Below, piece after piece: positions 6,030 to 12,746 of a stretch of DNA of 18,406 bases. Location of the stretch: the NCBI GenBank assembly GCA_031267115.1, contig JAIRZS010000278.1:1-18406 (forward strand). The letters are read 5' to 3'. The stretch comes from Treponema sp. (GTDB lineage: Bacteria > Spirochaetota > Spirochaetia > Treponematales > Breznakiellaceae). The notes below the pieces were generated by a model. It was not told the origin of the DNA. It ran no database searches and saw only the letters and a program-made list of their open reading frames with translations. Positions within the stretch are counted from its first letter, which is position 1. Each line of letters opens with the position of its first letter. The position numbers and the translations under genes are program-made.

Positions 6030-6731
6030 ATGAGCGTGTGTAAGTTACAATCGGTTTTATTCCTTTTTTTTCTGGTTGGTTCCGGACTCCGGCAGGCGGC
6101 GGCGCAGGAAATTGTTACCGCGGAAAGGTTTTTGGAATCTGTCTCCGAGCGTTATAAAGGGATCAAGGATTACGAAGCCCGGATAGCGATAAGGTCGGGC
6201 AATACCAATATGTACGGGGCGGTAAGCCACCTGGCCCCTTCGTTTTTGCGGATCGACTTTACAACGCCGGCGGACCAGGTTATCGTCTTTGACGGCGAAC
6301 TCCTGACGGTTTACCTTCCCGAATACCGCGCCGTGCTGAACCAGGTAGTCGGCGGGGGCAGGCGGCCCGGGGCTTCGGGCGCGTCCCTGGCTTCCTCCCA
6401 GGGGCTGGCCCTGCTCAGGCGGAACTATGTTTCCGCTTTTGTAACCGGGCCGGGCCCGATCCCGCTTGAAGAAGGTTCCGGCGAATTGGTGGTAAAGCTG
6501 AGGCTTACCCGCCGGTCGATTTCCGAGGGGTTCCGGGAAATTATCCTGAGTATTGATCCGGCAACCCGTCTTATCCGGCGTATTGAGGGCCGGACTATAG
6601 CCGACAGTTTGGTACGGTTTGATTTTTCCCAGATTCAGACTAACCAGGGTATCCCCGAAGGCCGGTTTCTGTACGATTCGCCGGCATCGGCCAATCTTTA
6701 CAACAATTTTTTATTTCGTGATACCGATTAG
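6030..6731 (+). CDS. LolA-like outer-membrane lipoprotein carrier
   Basis: This 233-residue secreted protein has a signal peptide (SVCKLQSVLFLFFLVGSGL, cleavage likely after QAAA). The mature part follows the LolA layout: a helix with FLESVSERYKGIKDYEARI, beta strands with FLRIDFTTPADQVIVFDGELLTVY (the typical P-E-phi-phi-D-G-phase), a Gly-rich loop, then IDPATRLIRRIEG and a C-terminal FDFS strand. LolA shuttles lipoproteins across the periplasm to the outer membrane. The frame is open to 5943 and an ATG at 6012 is possible, but 6030 gives the cleanest signal peptide; ribosome sites are weak for both. It is followed after 17 nt by the RodZ-like gene. Distinguishing LolA from other LolA/LolB-fold proteins needs a profile search. 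Confidence 0.75.
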   Translation: MSVCKLQSVLFLFFLVGSGLRQAAAQEIVTAERFLESVSERYKGIKDYEARIAIRSGNTNMYGAVSHLAPSFLRIDFTTPADQVIVFDGELLTVYLPEYRAVLNQVVGGGRRPGASGASLASSQGLALLRRNYVSAFVTGPGPIPLEEGSGELVVKLRLTRRSISEGFREIILSIDPATRLIRRIEGRTIADSLVRFDFSQIQTNQGIPEGRFLYDSPASANLYNNFLFRDTD

Positions 6732-6748
6732 GTACCCGGAGGGCATCG

Positions 6749-7861
6749 GTGGAATCCTTAGGTGAAAAGCTTAGAACCGCGCGGGAGAGCAAGGGTTATA
6801 GTTACGATCAGGTAAGCAGGGAAACCAATATCGCGGGCCGGTATATCCAGGCTCTGGAAGATGAGTCGTTTGATGTTTTCCCCGGCGAGGCGTATCTTCT
6901 GGGGTTCCTGCGGAATTACGGCGAATATCTGGGGCTGAACCCCCAGGATCTCCAGTCCTCTTACCGGGCGCTGAAGATTCAGGAGCAGCCTGTCCCGGTG
7001 GAACAGCTCCTTCACTCCCCTTCCCGCGCCCCGAAGATCATCCGGAACACGGCGATTGTTATGCTGGTACTTGCCGCCGCCGGTTTTGGGGTTTGGTTTT
7101 TCCTGAACAGGCCGCAAAGGGAAGAGCCGGTAAGCCTGGTGGAAAGCCGGGAAATTGCGGAATATGTACTGGACGGGCCTTTTCTGGAGCGCCGTTTTTA
7201 CCGGGGGGACACGGTACTGATTCCCCTGGGGAACAATAGCTACGAAGTTGAATTAGTTTCTGTGGGAGAGGCGGTAACTTTGGAGACTCCGGCCGGGATA
7301 AAGATTATCGATCTTGGACAGGAAGTAAGCGTCAGCCTTGATCCGGATTCCGGCGGCGAGGTGCTGATCACGGCGGTGGACTTTGCGAAAAACAACCCCG
7401 ACGCCGGGGTCCAGCTCCGCTTTGACGTGGAGTATTCGCTTATCCTGGCCGGCGGCGGGGCGGCAAATCCTTCGGCGGCCGCGGGGGGGCAGGACGCGCC
7501 CGTGAGCGCGGCGGCGGCGGTAAGCGCGCCGGTGGTTTTTACCTCGCCCAACGCCTATCCTTTTACCATACAGGCCAATTTCCAGGGCTACTGCCTTTTC
7601 CGCTGGGAAATTATCGCGGAAAGGGACCGGCAGGGCCGCAAAGAGGAGTATTTCCAGCGTTCTTCCGAGCTGAGCATCCCGGCGCAGAACGGCGTCCGTA
7701 TCGGGGCCTCGAACGCGGCGGCGGTCAAGATTCAGGTGATCGGCGGCGGCCGTACCGTACCGCTGGAAATCGGGAGCGCCGGCGAAGTGGTAGTCGCGGA
7801 TATACGCTGGGTACGGGACGAGGATGGCCGCTACCGCCTGGTCCTTCTCAGGCTTGAATAA
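6749..7861 (+). CDS. RodZ-like HTH membrane protein
   Basis: This 370-residue protein has a cytoplasmic helix-turn-helix of the RodZ (HTH_25) type at residues ~3-70 (LGEKLRTARESKGYSYDQVS, YIQALEDESFDVFPGEAYLLGFLRNYGEYLGL). A single membrane helix follows at ~98-119 (TAIVMLVLAAAGFGVWFFL). The large C-terminal part is periplasmic and beta-rich, interrupted by an Ala/Gly-rich linker at ~230-260. RodZ proteins link the MreB cytoskeleton to wall synthesis and cell shape. The start is a GTG at 6749 with CGGAGGG 5 nt upstream. It ends inside the first codons of rimO. In helical spirochaetes the cell-shape role is plausible but unproven here. Confidence 0.8.
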   Translation: MESLGEKLRTARESKGYSYDQVSRETNIAGRYIQALEDESFDVFPGEAYLLGFLRNYGEYLGLNPQDLQSSYRALKIQEQPVPVEQLLHSPSRAPKIIRNTAIVMLVLAAAGFGVWFFLNRPQREEPVSLVESREIAEYVLDGPFLERRFYRGDTVLIPLGNNSYEVELVSVGEAVTLETPAGIKIIDLGQEVSVSLDPDSGGEVLITAVDFAKNNPDAGVQLRFDVEYSLILAGGGAANPSAAAGGQDAPVSAAAAVSAPVVFTSPNAYPFTIQANFQGYCLFRWEIIAERDRQGRKEEYFQRSSELSIPAQNGVRIGASNAAAVKIQVIGGGRTVPLEIGSAGEVVVADIRWVRDEDGRYRLVLLRLE

Positions 7862-9257
7862 GCAAGCCAAAGCCGTGCCAAGCTATTATCTCGATCCGTT
7901 CGGCTGTGTAAAAAACCAGGTGGACGCCGAAACCATGATGGCGTTCCTCGACGGCTCCGGGTGGGAACGCGGCGGGAATGCCGGTTCGGCGGATATTATC
8001 ATCGTCAATTCATGCGGCTTTATCGACGCCGCCAAACAGGAATCGATTAACGCGGTCCTTTCCTACCGGAAAATGTACCCCCGGAAAAAGATACTGCTCG
8101 CCGGCTGCCTTGCCCAGCGTTATGCCCCGGAGCTGCGCGAAAGCCTTGCCGAAGCGGACGGCTTTTTCGGGAACGCCGATCTGAGCCGTATCGCCGAAGC
8201 CGCGGCCGCCGCGCTGGGGGGCGGTTTTCCCGCGCGGCCCGCCGCAGCGCCGGATAATGCCCCGGAAAAGCCCCGCGGCGTTTCGGAGAATCCCGGCGAC
8301 AGGCCCCTTTTGTCTATGCCCGGGTCGGCTTATGTCAAAATTTCCGAAGGCTGCGACAACTGCTGCGCCTTCTGCGCCATTCCGGCGATCCGGGGCCCCC
8401 TGTGTTCCCGGCCCATCCCCGATATACTTGCCGAATGCCGCCGCCTTCTTGAGCGGGGCGTAAAGGAGTTCTGCCTTATCGGGCAGGACCTGGGCTGTTA
8501 TGGCCGGGACTTAGGGCGCGGCGGAGACAATCCGGATCTTCCCGCGCTGCTGGAAGCGATCTCCTCGCTGGAAGGCCATTTCTGGGTGCGGACCCTCTAC
8601 ATACATCCCGACAACTTCCCCCTGCCCATCCTCGGTATCTGCCGCCGGGACAAGCGCTTTCTCCCCTACTTCGATGTCCCCTTCCAGCACGGTTCCAGCC
8701 GTATCCTTAAAGCCATGCGCCGCCGGGGAAACGCCGAAACATACCTCGGCCTTGTCCGGCATATCCGGGAAACCCTGCCCGGCGCGGCTATCAGGGCCAC
8801 ATTTCTTGTGGGTTTTCCCGGCGAAACGGACGATGACTTCCGCGAGCTTCTGGAATTTCAGGAAAAGGCCGAACTTGAGTGGGCCGGCGCCTTTGCCTAT
8901 TCGCGGGAAGAAGGGACCCCGGCCTATACGATGAAGGGAAGGGTGCCGAAAAAAACCGCCGCTGAAAGAAAGAGGATCGCCGAGGAGCGGCAGGCCGCCA
9001 TCAGCGAAAGGCGTATGGAGGCCCGTGTGGGGGAGGAAACGGAAGTGCTGGTGGAGGAGCAAATTGACGGGGAAGAGGGCCTCTACCTGGGCCGCCTCCC
9101 CTGCCAGGCGCCGGAAATTGACGGCGCCGCGGTGATTTCAAGCATGAGGGAACTATCCCCCGGCTCCCTGCTTCCCGCCCGCGTATTCGCCAGGGCCGGG
9201 CTGGATCTGGAGGTAGCGACAGCGGGGCCGGATACCGCGCAGTCTCCCCGGCGCTGA
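7824..9257 (+). CDS. rimO: Ribosomal protein S12 methylthiotransferase RimO
   Basis: This radical-SAM enzyme adds a methylthio group to an aspartate of ribosomal protein S12. The 477 residues show the MTTase order: an N-terminal UPF0004 domain with three cluster cysteines (FGC in FGCVKNQVD, NSCGF, AGCLAQRY), a radical-SAM domain with CDNCCAFCAIPAIRG (C-x3-C-x2-C), and a TRAM domain with QAPEIDG, which is characteristic of RimO over MiaB. An Ala/Pro-rich insertion lies between the first two domains (about residues 130-165). The ATG at 7824 overlaps the RodZ-like gene by 38 bases. A GTG at 7875 is also in frame and would sit nearer the conserved YYLDPFGC start. Neither has a strong ribosome site, so translation is probably coupled. 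Confidence 0.92.
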   Translation: MAATAWSFSGLNKQAKAVPSYYLDPFGCVKNQVDAETMMAFLDGSGWERGGNAGSADIIIVNSCGFIDAAKQESINAVLSYRKMYPRKKILLAGCLAQRYAPELRESLAEADGFFGNADLSRIAEAAAAALGGGFPARPAAAPDNAPEKPRGVSENPGDRPLLSMPGSAYVKISEGCDNCCAFCAIPAIRGPLCSRPIPDILAECRRLLERGVKEFCLIGQDLGCYGRDLGRGGDNPDLPALLEAISSLEGHFWVRTLYIHPDNFPLPILGICRRDKRFLPYFDVPFQHGSSRILKAMRRRGNAETYLGLVRHIRETLPGAAIRATFLVGFPGETDDDFRELLEFQEKAELEWAGAFAYSREEGTPAYTMKGRVPKKTAAERKRIAEERQAAISERRMEARVGEETEVLVEEQIDGEEGLYLGRLPCQAPEIDGAAVISSMRELSPGSLLPARVFARAGLDLEVATAGPDTAQSPRR

Positions 9258-9309
9258 CCACCTGGTATCGTGCCTCTATTAAAGCTGCGGCTTTGGGTTT
9301 TGAATTTGG

Positions 9310-9412
9310 GCGCATCCTGCCGCACTCCAGTGCGGCAGGACCGGGCTATCCGCTCCAATTCCTCAGCCCGCCGCAGGCGGGCTTGCGGGATTTCCGCTTC
9401 TATCCCTTGCGC
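9310..9412 (-). repeat. Structured dispersed repeat, copy 2
   Basis: Read on the minus strand it begins GCGCAAGGGATAGAAGCGG and ends with GAGCGGATAGCCCGG, a hairpin and ATGCGCCC. The hairpin is CCTGCCGCACT/AGTGCGGCAGG (9316-9326/9329-9339). A second perfect 8-bp hairpin AGCCCGCC/GGCGGGCT (9365-9372/9376-9383) fills the middle. At about 103 bp it is the shortest copy. It lies between the 3' ends of rimO and tonB, in the same orientation as tonB and about 65 nt after it. Confidence 0.8.
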
Positions 9413-9476
9413 TTCGCTGTACGGTAAAGTTTTGCGCCGGGGAAAGACGGAACCACGTTTTCTTTGTGTATACTAA

Positions 9477-10133
9477 CTAACCCCTTAGCCGGAAACGCAC
9501 CGGGTAACGGTAGCGCACCGCGACGGGGCTGCCGTTGGCTTCTGCCGGCTTGCAGCTAAGCCCCCGGAAGGCGGCGGCGGCGGCTTCCCCAAAGCCCCGG
9601 CCTGCGGGTTCTTCCCTGAGTATGTCGATACGCTGAACCTGGCCCCGGCTGTCGATAAAAAGTTCAAGGTAAACCAGGCCCTCAATCCCGGAACGCCGGG
9701 GAATGGGGGGGTAAACCAGATTCCGGCGTATTTCCTGTTCCGAAAAAACTGGGGCCAGGGATATTCTGCCCATGGGAAGGTATTCTTCTTCCCCGCCCCG
9801 GTTCGGGGCCGCCGCCGAAACTATGGAACCCGGCGGGACCAGTACCTGATCCTCGGGAATCTCGTCGGTTTCGATCATGTTTTCCGCAATGGTTTCCACT
9901 GCGGCGGGGCTGCTTGCGGCGGGTACGGGCGGCGGGGGCGGAGGCGGTACGGGAGGAGGAGGCGGGATTTCTTCCTGCAAATCAAGTATCTTCATCACCG
10001 GCACAGTCTCCTCCTCCTGAAAATTCCCGCCGTTTACCCGGACCACGATAAGCAGTATCAGCGCTAAATGCAGCGCCGCGACAGCGGCAAAGATCGTAAA
10101 CCTTATAGTAACGATATTAGCGGGGCCTTTCAT
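9477..10133 (-). CDS. tonB: TonB energy-transducing protein
   Basis: This 218-residue protein has the standard TonB layout. One N-terminal membrane anchor (~11-32, FTIFAAVAALHLALILLIVV) is followed by a periplasmic Pro-rich span (~56-72, EEIPPPPPVPPPPPPP) and a C-terminal TonB domain (~140-218: YPPIPRRSGIEGLVYLELFI, GQVQRIDIL, AAAAAFRGL, ending RYPVRFRL). TonB carries energy from ExbB-ExbD in the inner membrane to outer-membrane receptors. It is the last gene of a receptor-lipoprotein-exbB-exbD-exbD-tonB series and starts 2 nt after the upstream exbD stop. It is shorter than enterobacterial TonB in the spacer, but complete. Confidence 0.93.
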   Translation of the reverse strand: MKGPANIVTIRFTIFAAVAALHLALILLIVVRVNGGNFQEEETVPVMKILDLQEEIPPPPPVPPPPPPPVPAASSPAAVETIAENMIETDEIPEDQVLVPPGSIVSAAAPNRGGEEEYLPMGRISLAPVFSEQEIRRNLVYPPIPRRSGIEGLVYLELFIDSRGQVQRIDILREEPAGRGFGEAAAAAFRGLSCKPAEANGSPVAVRYRYPVRFRLRG

Positions 10134-10135
10134 GC

Positions 10136-10537
10136 CTATGCGTCCTTTACCACAAAGCTTACCACCCGGTACTGGAGAAGCTGGAGTATCCTAATCACCC
10201 CGTTTACATGGACATAGGGAGTGTCGCGGTCCGCGATAATGTGGATGCGGGTAGCGGGAGCCGTCCGGTAAAGATCGCCAATGGCGTTTTCAATGGCCCG
10301 CAAAGAACAGATATCCCCGTCAAGATAGGTGTTTCCGGCCTTGTCAATCCATATCTCCAGGTTTTCACCGGCGCTGGTTTTCTTTGCTATCTCCGCTTCG
10401 GGATAGGCTATCTTAACTTCCTTGCGGTAATTGATAAGCGATACCAGCATGATAAAGATAAGCAGCAGAAACGCTACATCGGACATGGAATTGAGGGGGA
10501 CAACAAAATTCTTTTTCCGGCGGCGCTTGAGATTCAC
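10136..10537 (-). CDS. exbD: ExbD-type biopolymer transport protein (second)
   Basis: This 133-residue ExbD/TolR protein has a basic N-terminus (LKRRRKKN), one membrane helix (~18-38) starting SMSDVAFLLLIFIML with the conserved proton-path aspartate (D20), and a periplasmic domain ending in the typical HVNGVIRILQLLQYRVVSF helix-strand. ExbD with ExbB forms the proton channel that powers TonB. Its ATG overlaps the stop of the preceding exbD by 4 nt. Two ExbD genes in a row are common in TonB loci of non-enteric bacteria, where they may form a mixed dimer. Confidence 0.92.
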   Translation of the reverse strand: MNLKRRRKKNFVVPLNSMSDVAFLLLIFIMLVSLINYRKEVKIAYPEAEIAKKTSAGENLEIWIDKAGNTYLDGDICSLRAIENAIGDLYRTAPATRIHIIADRDTPYVHVNGVIRILQLLQYRVVSFVVKDA

Positions 10538-10935
10538 GGATCCTCCTTCATGGTGAACGAGAACGAATCAATCTGCAGTTTTTGCGCCGACTCTACAAAG
10601 GACACCACCTGCTGCCAGGGCGCGTCCGCCGAGATGGCAAGAATAACGGCTATATTGGGATTACTGTTAATCCCGGTTCTGATTAGCCGTTCAGCCTCCG
10701 CGCGGGCGATAACATTATCCTGATAGATTATGCTCCCCGCGTTATCCAGCTCAAAGCGCAGAAGATCCTCTCTCAGGATAAGGCGGGAGGAATCCTTTGC
10801 CGGCAGGTTCATCAAAAAACCTTTGTTGACGTTAAAACCCGCGATAACGATGAAGTAGATGATGAGTAGAAACGCGATATCGCTTGAGGCGCTCGATCCG
10901 TCGGCAGCAGGCCGGTTTTTCCGGGAAAGCTTCAT
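10534..10935 (-). CDS. exbD: ExbD-type biopolymer transport protein (first)
   Basis: This 133-residue ExbD/TolR-family protein has a short basic N-terminus, one membrane helix (~17-35, SSDIAFLLIIYFIVIAGF) with the conserved aspartate D19, and a periplasmic domain with VSFVESAQKLQIDSFSF at the end. It differs substantially from the next exbD, so the pair is not a recent duplication. Start and stop both overlap the neighbouring genes by 4 nt, showing tight translational coupling in the exbB-exbD-exbD order. Confidence 0.92.
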   Translation of the reverse strand: MKLSRKNRPAADGSSASSDIAFLLIIYFIVIAGFNVNKGFLMNLPAKDSSRLILREDLLRFELDNAGSIIYQDNVIARAEAERLIRTGINSNPNIAVILAISADAPWQQVVSFVESAQKLQIDSFSFTMKEDP

Positions 10936-11678
10936 AGCTGTGCGGAACCGCGCGGGCTGTTCCCCGCCATTTCCTCCCCGGCAAAGCTGGTCCGCGACCG
11001 CTTGTCCGGAAGCGCGAGTACCGGCCCGGTGCTGACCGCGAGTTCCGTGATAAGTTCGGAACAGGCCTTCTCCACGTCCGCGGCGAACCTGTCCACAATG
11101 TGGGAAAACAGGGAATGGGCGATCATAGCGATAATGGCGATAATAAGGCCGAATACCGTTGTGATCAGGGCCTCGTAAATGCCGTTCGCCACAATCTGGG
11201 CGTTTACCTCGGTAGCCTCGGCGATAGACCGGAAGGCCCCGATCATCCCCGAGACAGTACCCAAGAAGCCCGTGAGCGGGGACAGGGATCCCAGGGCGGT
11301 GAGAAAGTTAAAGCCGTTTTCAAGCGAGTTGATGCAGCTTAGGGCTTCGGATTCTACCGCCCTTTCCAGCCGCTGCTCGGAAAGCTGCCGGCCGGTCCCG
11401 GCGTCCGCCCGGCTGACCAGGGTAAGCAGTATCCGCGCGCCGAGCCGCCGTTTTGACAGGGCGGCAAGGTAGCGCCGCGCGCCCGAAATATCGCCCGCCT
11501 TGATGTAGATTTCCACCCTGGCTTTGAGATTGTCCATCCGCAAATTATGGTAGAAGATATAGATCGCCCGTTCCAGCGATATGGCAATGGTGGCTATCGA
11601 GAAGAAAAGGAGGGGCCACATGAAAATCCCCCCCAGTCTAAAAAGCTCAAGAAGCGAAAAACTTGTGGTCGTGTTCAT
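10932..11678 (-). CDS. exbB: ExbB/TolQ/MotA-family proton channel protein
   Basis: This 248-residue protein has three membrane helices at ~13-37, ~121-145 and ~163-190. The family motif LGSLSPLTGFLGTVSGMIGAF covers the second helix, and ANGIYEALITTVFGLIIAI the third, which is the MotA_ExbB signature. It forms the pentameric inner-membrane channel with ExbD. The ATG at 11678 is fixed by an in-frame TAA two codons upstream; only a weak GGGGT ribosome site precedes it, with a better AAGGAGG about 45 nt further up. It overlaps the first exbD by 4 nt. A 155-nt gap with a strong hairpin separates it from the lipoprotein gene. Confidence 0.92.
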   Translation of the reverse strand: MNTTTSFSLLELFRLGGIFMWPLLFFSIATIAISLERAIYIFYHNLRMDNLKARVEIYIKAGDISGARRYLAALSKRRLGARILLTLVSRADAGTGRQLSEQRLERAVESEALSCINSLENGFNFLTALGSLSPLTGFLGTVSGMIGAFRSIAEATEVNAQIVANGIYEALITTVFGLIIAIIAMIAHSLFSHIVDRFAADVEKACSELITELAVSTGPVLALPDKRSRTSFAGEEMAGNSPRGSAQL

Positions 11679-11771
11679 TTTTTACCCCGCGCAATTCCAA
11701 AACCAAAGTCCCGGAACCGCCTCCTTAATTAATTTGGGAGAAACAGCCCGCGCCGGCTTCTCCGGAATCGT

Positions 11772-11825
11772 GTTTCAAAGCCGGTTGTACCGGGCCGCAG
11801 GGCCGCGCTGACCGGGCTTTGAAAC
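11772..11825. repeat. Hairpin inside the TonB-receptor operon
   Basis: GTTTCAAAGCCGGT (11772-11785) and ACCGGGCTTTGAAAC (11811-11825) are complementary apart from one extra G, with a GGCC-rich 25-nt loop. No T-run follows in the operon direction, so it is more like a processing or stability hairpin than a terminator. It separates the receptor/lipoprotein pair from the exb-tonB genes and could set their relative mRNA levels. ACCGGGCTTTG matches the conserved block of repeat copy 4 over 11 nt, so a decayed relative is possible. Confidence 0.5.
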
Positions 11826-11833
11826 TGGTTCAA

Positions 11834-12745
11834 TCACTTTGTTTTTACAAGACGAATTTCAGACGACAGAGACCCTATTATAGCATCCCATTCAAATTGA
11901 TAGAATATCCACGGCAGCGCCTCTTCCCAATCCCGGAGCAGCGTCCCCGAATTCCGCACCGGGCGCAGGCTTTCCGCCGTCCCGGGGGGAAACAGCGCCT
12001 CCGTGTAATCCACGCTCCAGGAGATGTCCTCGCCGCGCTGCCGGCGGCCTCCCCGCCAGTCGCCCGTCCATTCAGGGGGCCGCTTCTTTGCCGGAACAGT
12101 TTCCGGGAACAGGATCGGCGTCCAAAATTCCTCAAAAGCCCCCTGGTTTGGAAAATCCGGGAAGGGGTCCTCCCCCTCAAGGCGGGACGCCATCCACAAA
12201 ACCAGCGCCTCGATCCGTTCGCCCCTGTTGCGCAGGGCGGTTAAGGCCTCGTCCCCGGCAATCTTTACCCCGTTGCGCAGTATCCTGCCCCCGGAAATAT
12301 CCAGAAGCTCCGGCGCACGGGGAATCGCGAGAAAGGCCGCGTACCACTCGTCCTTAAAACGGCCTTCGCCGGAAATCTCCCGGCTAAAGACATTCCAGCC
12401 GTTCTGGTTGGGGCTGAAGAATTCCAGGGATTCAAGAACTATGCGGTGATCCTTGCCGGGCGGGGAAGCCCTGAGCCTCAGAGTGGGAAAAGCGGCAAAC
12501 TCAATCAGAATATATTCCCGATCCTGCGCTTTTATACGCCGCCGGCTTACCTGCACCCCCTTGCCGCCAAAGCCCGCTTCCCTGTTCCCGTAAACCGACT
12601 CTGTTTTTTCGGCAAAAGCCGAACCGTCCAGTACATGACCGGCTTTTTCTACTATTGTGGAACAGCCGGTAAAGGCGGATACCAGTATCAACAGCACCAA
12701 CAATAAAACATTTTTGGGAAATGGTAAAGGTACAGCCGGACGCAT
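11834..12745 (-). CDS. Hypothetical lipoprotein of the TonB-receptor operon
   Basis: This 303-residue protein has a lipoprotein signal: a basic/Pro start, a hydrophobic core (NVLLLVLLILVSAFTGC), and Cys at about residue 27, fitting the relaxed spirochaete lipobox. The mature part is mixed alpha/beta with Trp-rich segments (FSREISGEGRFKDEWYAAFL) and no domain I recognise. The start at 12745 lies 1 nt after the receptor stop with GGAG 8 nt upstream; an ATG at 12769 would overlap the receptor. Coupling to a TonB-dependent receptor and to exbB-exbD-tonB suggests a surface or periplasmic partner in uptake of the same, unidentified substrate. Confidence 0.75.
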   Translation of the reverse strand: MRPAVPLPFPKNVLLLVLLILVSAFTGCSTIVEKAGHVLDGSAFAEKTESVYGNREAGFGGKGVQVSRRRIKAQDREYILIEFAAFPTLRLRASPPGKDHRIVLESLEFFSPNQNGWNVFSREISGEGRFKDEWYAAFLAIPRAPELLDISGGRILRNGVKIAGDEALTALRNRGERIEALVLWMASRLEGEDPFPDFPNQGAFEEFWTPILFPETVPAKKRPPEWTGDWRGGRRQRGEDISWSVDYTEALFPPGTAESLRPVRNSGTLLRDWEEALPWIFYQFEWDAIIGSLSSEIRLVKTK

Positions 12746-12746
12746 C

